NCBI GenBank assembly: GCA_016218685.1
Contig: JACRDD010000019.1
Span: 1-64,000 of the forward strand
Direction: 5' to 3'
Source: Desulfobacterales bacterium
GTDB lineage: Bacteria; Desulfobacterota; Desulfobacteria; Desulfobacterales; Desulfosarcinaceae
Length of the DNA stretch: 64,000 nt
In this document: positions 47,142-54,381 of the stretch, piece after piece
Layout of the letters: every line of letters starts with the position of its first letter
How positions within the stretch are numbered: position 1 is the first letter of the stretch
Notes under the pieces: generated by a model
Databases searched by the model: none
The model's input: only the letters and a program-made list of their open reading frames with translations
What the model was told of the DNA's origin: nothing
Translations under genes and position numbers: made by a program

Positions 47142-47949
47142 TCGGTTCAATGTGATCGATCGCCTGTTTCACCTGTCGCTGATGATCACTTTCCTGCTGC
47201 AAACCGCGACCGGCTTCAGCCGCCTGTATATCGGCACGGTGTGGGGCCGGAAAGTCAATTCGGTGGTCGGTGGGTATGAGGGCTCCTTGCAACTTCACAA
47301 ATGGGTGGGCGTGGCGATGATCCTGGGGTTCGTCCTCCACTCTGTCTATCTGCTCACGCGAATCAAGTGGCGCACGCCCCTGAAAAGCATCCTCGGAGAA
47401 GACTCCCTCATCCCCAATTTCAAAGACCTGAAGCATTTCGGCCAGCAGGTCCGCTGGATTTTCGGACTGGGGCCGCCGCCCCGATTCGACCGATGGACCT
47501 ATTGGGAGAAATTCGACTACTGGGCGGTTTACTGGGGGCTGCCTCTTTTGGCGGCAACCGGCCTGATGCTGATGTATCCGCTAGCGACCAGCCGCCTTTT
47601 GCCGGGATGGTCGCTGAATATTGCCGCGCTGCTGCACGAGGCGGAAGCCATTCTGGCAGTAACCTACATTTTTATCGTCCATTTCTTCATCGGACACCTG
47701 CGGCCTTCCAGTTTTCCGATGAATGAGGCGATGTTCGCTGGCAGCATTCCCCTGGAAGCAGCGGCCGAGGAAAAACCAGCCTGGGTGGCGCGCCTGCGAA
47801 GTGAGCGAAGGGTGCCGGAGGAAGGTCCGGCCGCCCCCGGGCGCTGGTACCGGGTGGCCTATTTTGTATTCGGTTATGCGGCTTTGTCCTGCGGCGTCTA
47901 TTTTCTGATCAACGGCCTTCTGTATGCACGCCACATAAGCTTGCACTGA
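47119..47949 (+). CDS. Cytochrome b-type membrane subunit
   Basis: 276 residues with about five hydrophobic helices. Histidines suited to two b haems occur in DRLFHLSLM, SLQLHKWVG, FVLHSVY, LLHEAEAIL and FIVHFFIGHL, as in formate dehydrogenase gamma and related diheme b subunits. Likely to exchange electrons with menaquinone and pass them through the trihaem to the octahaem cytochrome. This resembles the Cbc-type modules of Geobacter in layout only. Last gene of the three. Confidence 0.88.
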   Translation: MKTKARINRFNVIDRLFHLSLMITFLLQTATGFSRLYIGTVWGRKVNSVVGGYEGSLQLHKWVGVAMILGFVLHSVYLLTRIKWRTPLKSILGEDSLIPNFKDLKHFGQQVRWIFGLGPPPRFDRWTYWEKFDYWAVYWGLPLLAATGLMLMYPLATSRLLPGWSLNIAALLHEAEAILAVTYIFIVHFFIGHLRPSSFPMNEAMFAGSIPLEAAAEEKPAWVARLRSERRVPEEGPAAPGRWYRVAYFVFGYAALSCGVYFLINGLLYARHISLH

Positions 47950-47998
47950 AGCATTTCTTCCCGCCGGGGTTTGGGCCGCACCCTTTACACCGATCGCA

Positions 47999-50530
47999 TC
48001 ACCCCGCCAACCATTGGGTGACGGCCGCCGCGATCTTCCGGGGATCGGGCATCATGGCGTTTTCCAGATTTTTGGCGTACGGGATCGGGCATTCGGACGC
48101 GGCCAGCCGCAGGGGCGGTCGCTTGAGCATCTGAAATCCCGCCAGACAGACGCGGCTGATGACCTCGGCTCCGATGCCGCCGGTGGCCGTGCCTTCTTCC
48201 AGGGTGACGAGACCGCGGGTCCGGGCGACCGAATCCAGAAGCGTGTCGTTATCCAGGGGATAAAGGGTCACGAGGTCGATGATCTCCATGTCGATCCCCT
48301 GGTCCGCGAGCATCTCCGCGGCCTCCAGGGCTGCCGAAACCCCGATCAGGTGGGTGACCAGGGTGAGGTCGCGCCCCAGGCGCACGACCCGCGCCTTGCC
48401 CAGGGGCAGGGTGTACTCCGCTTCGGGCACCGGCCCGGTGGCGGCGTAGAGCAGCTTGTGCTCGAAGAAGAGCACCGGGTTGTCCGAACGGATCGCCGAT
48501 TTGATCAGGCCTTTGGCCGTGTAGGGATCGGACGGCGCCACCACGATCAAGCCCGGGATGCCGAAGAAAAAGCGCTCCATGCTCTGGGAGTGCTGGGCCG
48601 CCATGCCGATGCCGCTGCCCACCGGCGTCCGGATCGTCAGGGGGATGCTCACCTGGCCGCCGGTCATGTAGCGCAACTTGGCCGCCTGGTTCAGGATGGG
48701 GTCCATGCAGCAGGTGAGAAAATCGCCGAAGAGAATTTCGCACACGGGCCGCAAGCCGGTCATGGCCGCGCCCACGGCGCCGCCCACGATGGCGTTTTCG
48801 CTGATGGGGGTGTCGATGATTTTCCGCTCCCCCATTTTCTCCACCAGCCCTTCGGTGACGCTGAAATAGCCGCCCAGGCGCACATCTTCGCCCCACAGGA
48901 ACACCCGCTCGTCCCGGGCCATCTCTTCTTCGAGCCCCAGGTTGATGGCCTGGGAATAAGACATGGTCGGTCCCGGCGGCGTCGGCCCGATCTGCCCTTG
49001 AAACAGGCTGGCAGGGTCCGGGCTGTAGATCCGGCTGGTCAGGGCCGCCGTTTCGGGTTCCGCGGCCTTTTGGGCAAAATCGGCCGCCGCCTGGATGCGA
49101 CGCTTGACCGCGTCGCGGATGGCCGCAAAATCTTGAGGTGCGCAAAGCCCTTGTGCCACCAGTTCTTTTTCCAGACGGACGATGGGGTCTTGCTGCATGT
49201 AGGTTTGCTTTTCTTCCCTGGTCCGGTAGAGTTCCGGCTCGCCTTCCATGTGGCCATGCCAGCGGTAGGTTTTCAGTTCGACCCCGCGCGGCTTGCCGTC
49301 CCGGCGCATGGCCTGGACGATCTCGCCCACGCGTTTGAAAACGGCGGCGGCGGCGTTGCCGTCGAGCTGCTCCGATTCGATGTTGTAGGCCGCCATGCGC
49401 TTGCGGATATCGGTTTCCGCCGAATGACGCTCGATGGAAGTAAATTCACCATACAGGTTGTTCTCGATGACGACCAGCAGGGGCAGTCCGAAGACGCCAG
49501 CCATGTTCAAGGCCTCGTGGAACATGCCCTGGTTCACCGCGCCGTCGCCGGCAAAGACCACGGAGATATCGTCCCGTCCCTTATACCGGATGGTCTGGGC
49601 CGCGCCCAGGGCCAGCAGAAAGCCCGCGCCCACGATGCCGTTGGCGCCGAGGATCCCCAGCGATCCGTCGGTGACGTGCATGGAACCGCCTTTGCCTTCG
49701 CACAGCCCTTCGGCCTTGCCGTAGAGTTCGGCCATCATCTTCCCGAGGTCCGCCCCCTTGGCGATGATGTGGCCGTGACCCCGGTGGGTGGTGTTGATGT
49801 AGTCGCTGTTGCGCAGGTTCAGGCAAACCCCGGCCGCCACCGCTTCCTGACCGATGGAGAGATGGATGGCCTCGGAGGGAATCTCGCCATTGCGGAAGCC
49901 CTCGGAGAGGTGCTCTTCGAAGGCCCGGATGGTCACCATGGTCCGGTAAAGGTCCAGGGGCGTGACGGCTTCCTGCCGCTCTGTGCTCAGGCGCACGACC
50001 CGGGGCGGTTCGGCCGGGTTCAGGGGAAAGAGCGGAAGAGTTTGTCCGGCCATCTTCTTCCGTCCCGTGAATCCCGCCAGGTTCAGCCATTTTTTCTTCC
50101 GCCCGGCTGTTTTCTTCCGGTCGATAAGATCATTGCGCCCCATTTGGGCCAGGACTTCGGGATAGATGGCAAAGGCCGGCTTGAGCGCCGGCAGCAGTTT
50201 GAGGGCTTTTTGCACCGAGCCCTTGGCCACGATCTTGCGGCTCGCCAGGGCCAGGGGCACGTTCAGAGCCTCCATCCAGAAGGCGTGGCCGGTATCCGCG
50301 GCCAGAATCATCTCCACATCGGCCTTGGGCGGTTGTTCAGGGTCCCAGAGGACTTCCTTCCGTCCCCCGCCGACGATGATGAACATGCCGGTTTGGATAT
50401 CGGTGAAGCGGAACGCCACCACCAGGGAAAGATCGGAAAGCTTGTCCACGATGGCCGCCGTGCTGAAAATCCGCTCCCACAAACGCGACAGGATCGCCTG
50501 AAGCTCTTGCTTGTCTTTGTAGACCGCCAT
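47999..50530 (-). CDS. SCP2 - dehydrogenase E1 alpha - E1 beta fusion
   Basis: 843 residues in three parts. Residues 1-130 look like an SCP2 sterol/lipid-binding domain (GGGRKEVLWDPEQPPKADVE, VAKGSVQKALKLLPALKPAF). Residues about 185-500 are a thiamine-diphosphate E1 alpha: HRGHGHIIAKG, GSMH, and GDGAVNQGMFHEALNMAG ending in ENN. Residues about 515-843 are E1 beta (LGLEEEMARDERVFLWGEDV, PISENAIVGGAVGAA, GGQVSIPLTIRTPVG). The enzyme would decarboxylate a 2-oxo acid or cleave acetoin. No E2 or E3 gene is in the window. RBS GAGGAGGA precedes the ATG. The SCP2 part is unusual. Confidence 0.9.
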   Translation of the reverse strand: MAVYKDKQELQAILSRLWERIFSTAAIVDKLSDLSLVVAFRFTDIQTGMFIIVGGGRKEVLWDPEQPPKADVEMILAADTGHAFWMEALNVPLALASRKIVAKGSVQKALKLLPALKPAFAIYPEVLAQMGRNDLIDRKKTAGRKKKWLNLAGFTGRKKMAGQTLPLFPLNPAEPPRVVRLSTERQEAVTPLDLYRTMVTIRAFEEHLSEGFRNGEIPSEAIHLSIGQEAVAAGVCLNLRNSDYINTTHRGHGHIIAKGADLGKMMAELYGKAEGLCEGKGGSMHVTDGSLGILGANGIVGAGFLLALGAAQTIRYKGRDDISVVFAGDGAVNQGMFHEALNMAGVFGLPLLVVIENNLYGEFTSIERHSAETDIRKRMAAYNIESEQLDGNAAAAVFKRVGEIVQAMRRDGKPRGVELKTYRWHGHMEGEPELYRTREEKQTYMQQDPIVRLEKELVAQGLCAPQDFAAIRDAVKRRIQAAADFAQKAAEPETAALTSRIYSPDPASLFQGQIGPTPPGPTMSYSQAINLGLEEEMARDERVFLWGEDVRLGGYFSVTEGLVEKMGERKIIDTPISENAIVGGAVGAAMTGLRPVCEILFGDFLTCCMDPILNQAAKLRYMTGGQVSIPLTIRTPVGSGIGMAAQHSQSMERFFFGIPGLIVVAPSDPYTAKGLIKSAIRSDNPVLFFEHKLLYAATGPVPEAEYTLPLGKARVVRLGRDLTLVTHLIGVSAALEAAEMLADQGIDMEIIDLVTLYPLDNDTLLDSVARTRGLVTLEEGTATGGIGAEVISRVCLAGFQMLKRPPLRLAASECPIPYAKNLENAMMPDPRKIAAAVTQWLAG

Positions 50531-50679
50531 GACATCCTCCTCTTTTCATTTTTCGCCACGCTCGAGGTTCAAAGGCTTATGGATTTTGGAATGGGCCGGC
50601 GCGCAAGTCAATGTTGAAAAAAGGACGCCGACCGGCTAAGGTGCGGGCACAATTCGACGAACGGAAGGAAGCCCATTCC

Positions 50680-51291
50680 ATGGCCCGTGTGGACGATTTC
50701 AAGCAGGCAAGAGCGCTGGCAGCCCAAGAGCTGGCAAAGGAGAAACTGGACGATATCAGCCGCCGGTCCGGCATTCCCATGGCCGGTCCTGATGCCCTGC
50801 GGCTGCCGTTTTTGGGCAGGGTCTATCGGATCGCCTACCCATCCTTCGAATTCACGGATGCCGCCGATGCGGCCGCCCAGGTGCCGCTTCAAGAGCAGGT
50901 GCTGATCCTGCACTACATGCAAAAGGTTCGACCCCTACTCAAGGGCCAGTGGGTCGCTTACCGCGAGATCCCCGGCGCCGGCTTCTACTTCGCCGCCTTC
51001 GTCAAACGAGCTGTCGATCCCCTCAAGAAAGCCTTCGGCCAGAATGTGGAGGGGTTGCGCAAGGCGGCCGCGAAACTCGGCGCCACGGCCATGGATACCG
51101 GCAATGCCGCCTTCCGTTTCGATCTGCTGCCCTATGCGCCCATCCAGATGGTGGTGTGGGAGGGGGACGAGGAGTTCCCGGCCGAGGCCAATATTCTCTT
51201 CGATGCCTCGGTGGGCGACTATCTGTCGCCGGAGGATGCGGCCTGGCTGGCCAGCTTGCCGGTCTACCGCCTGATGGCCCTGTCCCGCTGA
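50680..51291 (+). CDS. DUF3786 protein
   Basis: 203 residues. The pattern RLPFLGRVYRIAYPSFEF, VPLQEQVLILHYM, WVAYREIPGAGFYFAAFVKR and ILFDASVGDYLSPEDAAWL is that of DUF3786, a family common in sulfate reducers and other anaerobes and of unknown function. No signal peptide. The ATG at 50680 has GGAAGGA ten bases upstream. It is divergent from the E1 fusion gene. Confidence 0.88.
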   Translation: MARVDDFKQARALAAQELAKEKLDDISRRSGIPMAGPDALRLPFLGRVYRIAYPSFEFTDAADAAAQVPLQEQVLILHYMQKVRPLLKGQWVAYREIPGAGFYFAAFVKRAVDPLKKAFGQNVEGLRKAAAKLGATAMDTGNAAFRFDLLPYAPIQMVVWEGDEEFPAEANILFDASVGDYLSPEDAAWLASLPVYRLMALSR

Positions 51292-51297
51292 AGCCTA

Positions 51298-51777
51298 TTA
51301 TTGCGGATCGACGGGTAGCCCGTGCCGCTTCCATTGCCCCCAGCCATCCACCAGATAAAAGACCTTTTCGTATCCCAGCCAGGTGAGCCGTTCGGCCAAT
51401 TCGAGCGAGAGCCGGCACTGCTCCCCTTCGCAGTACGCGATAATGGGTTGATCCGGCGCATAGTTGGCGATCAGTTTTTCGGCCCACTCTTCCACGGCCC
51501 CCGGTTCCAGATGCAGCGCATTGTGGATATGCCCCGCTTCATAGGCCACAATCGGCCGGGCATCGGCGAAAATCGCCTCGCCGGAGGTGAACATGTGCAT
51601 GGCGGCATCCAGGGCAATAACCTTGTAGGGCTCGTCAGAGAGGTCGGAAGGCGGATCGGTGGCCACCAGCGGCAAGGCTCCGGGCCGCAGGGCATACCCC
51701 CCGACCGCCAGAACCGCGGCCAGCAACAGCACCAGCGCCATTTCATATAAAACCTTACGTACCATGGCCACGGACAT
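51298..51777 (-). CDS. Membrane-anchored rhodanese-like protein
   Basis: 159 residues. One N-terminal transmembrane segment (ALVLLLAAVLAVGGYAL) is followed by a rhodanese domain: IFADARPIVAYEAGHIHNAL and the active loop YCEGEQCRLS with the catalytic Cys, ending VFYLVDGWGQWKRHGLPV. It may handle sulfur on the outer face of the membrane. The start is uncertain: ATG 51777, or ATG 51765 with the same membrane segment. It ends seven bases from the DUF3786 gene (convergent). Confidence 0.82.
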   Translation of the reverse strand: MSVAMVRKVLYEMALVLLLAAVLAVGGYALRPGALPLVATDPPSDLSDEPYKVIALDAAMHMFTSGEAIFADARPIVAYEAGHIHNALHLEPGAVEEWAEKLIANYAPDQPIIAYCEGEQCRLSLELAERLTWLGYEKVFYLVDGWGQWKRHGLPVDPQ

Positions 51778-51892
51778 TATCACGGGCCTGCGGGGCCGAG
51801 CAAGGCGGGAGAGGCAGTTTTCATACCCAGGCTTGACTTGGGCGAAACCGCAGGTGTATATAGCCGTCAACTCGAAAGGATTCAGAGCGCCG

Positions 51893-51982
51893 ATGATGGC
51901 CAAAAACCTCATTCACACCACGGTCCTGTTTTTCAGCGGATGCTTCTTTTTTAGCTTTAGAAGCATCCATCCGGTGGTGTAG
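51893..51982 (+). CDS. Phe-rich leader peptide of the aro/phe attenuator
   Basis: 29 codons; residues 13-22 are FFSGCFFFSF, six Phe in ten. AAAGGA lies about 12 bases upstream. Directly after it come the pause, antiterminator and terminator arms described at 51938-52035, and then a gene for phenylalanine synthesis. This matches the logic of the enterobacterial pheL leader: scarcity of Phe-tRNA stalls the ribosome on these codons. The peptide itself has no expected function. A second ATG at 51896 may be the start. Confidence 0.85.
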   Translation: MMAKNLIHTTVLFFSGCFFFSFRSIHPVV

Positions 51983-52035
51983 CGCTTAAAAGAGCTCACG
52001 ACCCCGGGTGGAGATAAACCTTCACCCGGGGTTTT
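51938..52035 (+). promoter_or_regulatory. Transcription attenuator (ribosome-mediated)
   Basis: Arm 1 GGATGCTTC (51938-51946) pairs with arm 2 GAAGCATCC (51960-51968) as a 9-bp pause hairpin. The overlapping CCATCCGG (51967-51974) can instead pair with CCGGGTGG (52004-52011), with one G-U pair, as an antiterminator. Arms 3 and 4, ACCCCGGGTG (52001-52010) and CACCCGGGGT (52023-52032), form the terminator stem, followed by TTTT. A ribosome stalled on the Phe codons covers arm 1, frees arm 2 and prevents termination. Mutually exclusive folding is visible in the sequence; regulation by Phe is inferred. Confidence 0.85.
52001..52035 (+). terminator. Attenuator terminator hairpin
   Basis: 10-bp GC-rich stem with a 12-base loop and a short T-run, about 80 bases before the DAHP synthase-prephenate dehydratase start codon. 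Confidence 0.85.
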
Positions 52036-52042
52036 CATTTGC

Positions 52043-52079
52043 ATGGCCCCACGGAGAAGGGAATCCTCCGCGGGGCCAT
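52043..52079 (+). promoter_or_regulatory. Second leader hairpin
   Basis: ATGGCCCC/GGGGCCAT outer stem (8 bp), one mismatch, then CGGAG/CTCCG (5 bp). It lies between the attenuator terminator and the RBS AGGAG at 52101. There is no U-run. It may stabilise the read-through message or insulate the RBS. Confidence 0.5.
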
Positions 52080-52113
52080 TGTATTTGAAACCCACGTGAA
52101 AGGAGAATGTGTC

Positions 52114-53982
52114 ATGATCGTCGTATTGCAAAAAGATGTGACCGAAGATGCCAAGCAGCGCCTGCGGGCCGAGTTGTACCAAAAGGGGTGCGTGGTGCGC
52201 GAGATGGACAGCGCCGGCCAGACGGTGATCGCCGCCCTGGGTCGCGGGGACTTGGACCCCAAACAGGTGGCGGCCATGGAAGGGGTGGCTGAGGTGGTTC
52301 CCATGGAAGGCAAATTCAAGCTGGTGGGCCGCCAATGGCACCCCCAGGATTCCCAGGTGCAGGTAGGCCCCATCACCATCGGCGGCCAGCGCATCGCCCT
52401 GATCGCCGGTCCGTGCGCCATCGAGAGCCTGGCGCAGGCCCTGACCACGGCCCGGGAGGTCAAACGCTACGGCGCCGTCATCTTCCGCGGAGGGGCCTTC
52501 AAACCGCGCACCTCGCCTTACTCGTTCCAGGGCCTGGAGGAAGAGGGACTCAAGATCCTGGCCCAGGTGCGCCGGGAAACCGGCATGCCGGTGGTCACCG
52601 AAATCACCTCGATCAATCAAGCCGAACTGATGAAGGAATATGTGGACATGATCCAGGTGGGGGCCCGCAACATGCAGAACTTCGAACTGCTCAAGTGCGT
52701 GGGCCGCCTGGGCAAACCGGTGCTGCTCAAGCGCGGCCTGGCTTCGACCATCGAAGAGTGGCTCATGTCGGCCGAATACATCCTGGCCGAGGGCAACGAC
52801 CAGGTGGTGCTGTGCGAACGGGGCATTCGCACCTACGAGCCCTATACCCGCAACACATTGGATCTTTCGGCCATTCCGGTGCTCCGCAAGCTGACCCATC
52901 TGCCGGTGGTGGTGGACCCCAGCCATGCCACCGGCCTGCGTGAAAAGGTGGCCCCCATGGCCCGGGCCGCGGTGGCCGCGGGCGCCGACGGCCTGATGGT
53001 GGAGGTGCATTGCGATCCGGACAAAGCGCTCTCGGACGGCCCCCAGAGTCTCTATCCCGAGCAGTTCGGACAACTGGCCCGGGATATCTACGTGATCGCG
53101 CCGGTGGTCGGCAAGCAGTTGGATTTCGAGTATCTGGAAAAGGCCGCCCGGCCGCGTCCATCGGCCGGGGCTCAACCGGCCGTGGCCGCCTATCTGGGAG
53201 AACCGGGCAGCTTCAGCCACATCGCTACGTGCCAATACCTGGGGGGAGACGGCCTGCTGGCCTCGCGCCCCTCCTTCCGGGCGATCTTCGAGGCCGTGGC
53301 CAACGGCAAAGCCCAGGTGGGGGTGATCCCGCTGGAAAACACCCTGACCGGCAGCATCCACGAAAACTACGATCTGCTGCTGGAATACGATCTGAAGATC
53401 GTGGGCGAACTCTACCTGCGCATCATTCACCACCTGATCGCCGCGCCCGGCACCCGCCTGGAAGAAATTCGCCGTGTTTGGTCTAGCGAAGCCGCCATGC
53501 AGCAATGCCGGGCATTCCTTGACCGTTACCCTTCCTGGGAGCTCTCCACAGTCAATGCCACCACCAGCGCGGTACGCCGGTTGCGCGAAGAGCCGGGCCC
53601 GGGGTGGGCTGCCATCGGCAGCCGCGAAGCCGCCCAATCCCACGGCATGGCCCTCATCGCCGAAGGCATTGAAACCAATCCTCGCAATTTCACACGCTTT
53701 GTGATAATTGGAAAGCAATCGGTTACAGATCGCCCCAAGCAAAAGTCATCCATTGTCTTCTCAACCGTTCATCGTCCCGGAGCACTGTTCGAAGTAATGA
53801 AAATCTTCGCCGATAACCATATCAACCTACTCAAACTCGAATCCCGACCCATCCACGGTCAACCCTGGCAGTACATGTTCTACGCGGATATCGAAGCCGA
53901 TGCGCATGCGCCGGAGTTTCGCGAGCCCCTGGAGAACATCACCCGCAAAACCGACTATCTTAAAATCTTAGGCAGCTATTAA
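52114..53982 (+). CDS. DAHP synthase - prephenate dehydratase fusion
   Basis: 622 residues. Residues 1-70 form a ferredoxin-like regulatory segment, and residues 75-345 a DAHP synthase of the Thermotoga/Bacillus type ([40 protein letters not shown]). Residues 370-555 are prephenate dehydratase ([31 protein letters not shown], catalytic NFTRF), followed by an ACT domain with GALFEV and ESRP, the phenylalanine-binding motifs. It joins the first shikimate step to the last committed Phe step; no chorismate mutase domain is present. The start at 52114 has AGGAG upstream. Controlled by the Phe attenuator and probably by Phe binding to ACT. Confidence 0.93.
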   Translation: MIVVLQKDVTEDAKQRLRAELYQKGCVVREMDSAGQTVIAALGRGDLDPKQVAAMEGVAEVVPMEGKFKLVGRQWHPQDSQVQVGPITIGGQRIALIAGPCAIESLAQALTTAREVKRYGAVIFRGGAFKPRTSPYSFQGLEEEGLKILAQVRRETGMPVVTEITSINQAELMKEYVDMIQVGARNMQNFELLKCVGRLGKPVLLKRGLASTIEEWLMSAEYILAEGNDQVVLCERGIRTYEPYTRNTLDLSAIPVLRKLTHLPVVVDPSHATGLREKVAPMARAAVAAGADGLMVEVHCDPDKALSDGPQSLYPEQFGQLARDIYVIAPVVGKQLDFEYLEKAARPRPSAGAQPAVAAYLGEPGSFSHIATCQYLGGDGLLASRPSFRAIFEAVANGKAQVGVIPLENTLTGSIHENYDLLLEYDLKIVGELYLRIIHHLIAAPGTRLEEIRRVWSSEAAMQQCRAFLDRYPSWELSTVNATTSAVRRLREEPGPGWAAIGSREAAQSHGMALIAEGIETNPRNFTRFVIIGKQSVTDRPKQKSSIVFSTVHRPGALFEVMKIFADNHINLLKLESRPIHGQPWQYMFYADIEADAHAPEFREPLENITRKTDYLKILGSY

Positions 53983-53992
53983 AGGAGCGAGC

Positions 53993-54376
53993 ATGGATCC
54001 AACAGAGAAGCGGCTTTACCCCCGGTTGACGTTAAAAATCGAGGACGGGTTCTTCGGGCAATTCAAGTTACCCGACGGCCAATCGTTCTCCGCCGTCATC
54101 GTCAATCTGAGTGCGGGCGGAGTCAACCTGGCGGTACCCGAAAAGATTCAGAACAAGATCAAGGAAAACGAGGTGATGCTGTTGCGCAATATCATCGGAG
54201 CAACGCGGCTGGCTTTTCTGGAGGACATTAAAAGCGAGGTGCGCTGGATCAAAGCCATGGAAAAGCCCGCCTACCTGTCGGTGGGCTGCCGCTTTCTGGA
54301 TATTAAGGATGCGGTGCGCCAGCAATTAATGAAGTTTGTCGATACGGAGCGCATGACGCGCGGGCAGTACGCTTGA
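53993..54376 (+). CDS. PilZ-domain protein
   Basis: 127 residues. The c-di-GMP-binding RxxxR is in KRLYPRL near residue 7, and the second motif is NLSAGGVNL (D/NxSxxG). SVGCRFLDI closes the barrel. A single-domain c-di-GMP receptor of unknown output. RBS AGGAG lies before the ATG, 10 bases after the DAHP synthase fusion, so it is probably in the same transcript. Confidence 0.9.
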   Translation: MDPTEKRLYPRLTLKIEDGFFGQFKLPDGQSFSAVIVNLSAGGVNLAVPEKIQNKIKENEVMLLRNIIGATRLAFLEDIKSEVRWIKAMEKPAYLSVGCRFLDIKDAVRQQLMKFVDTERMTRGQYA

Positions 54377-54381
54377 GGCTC

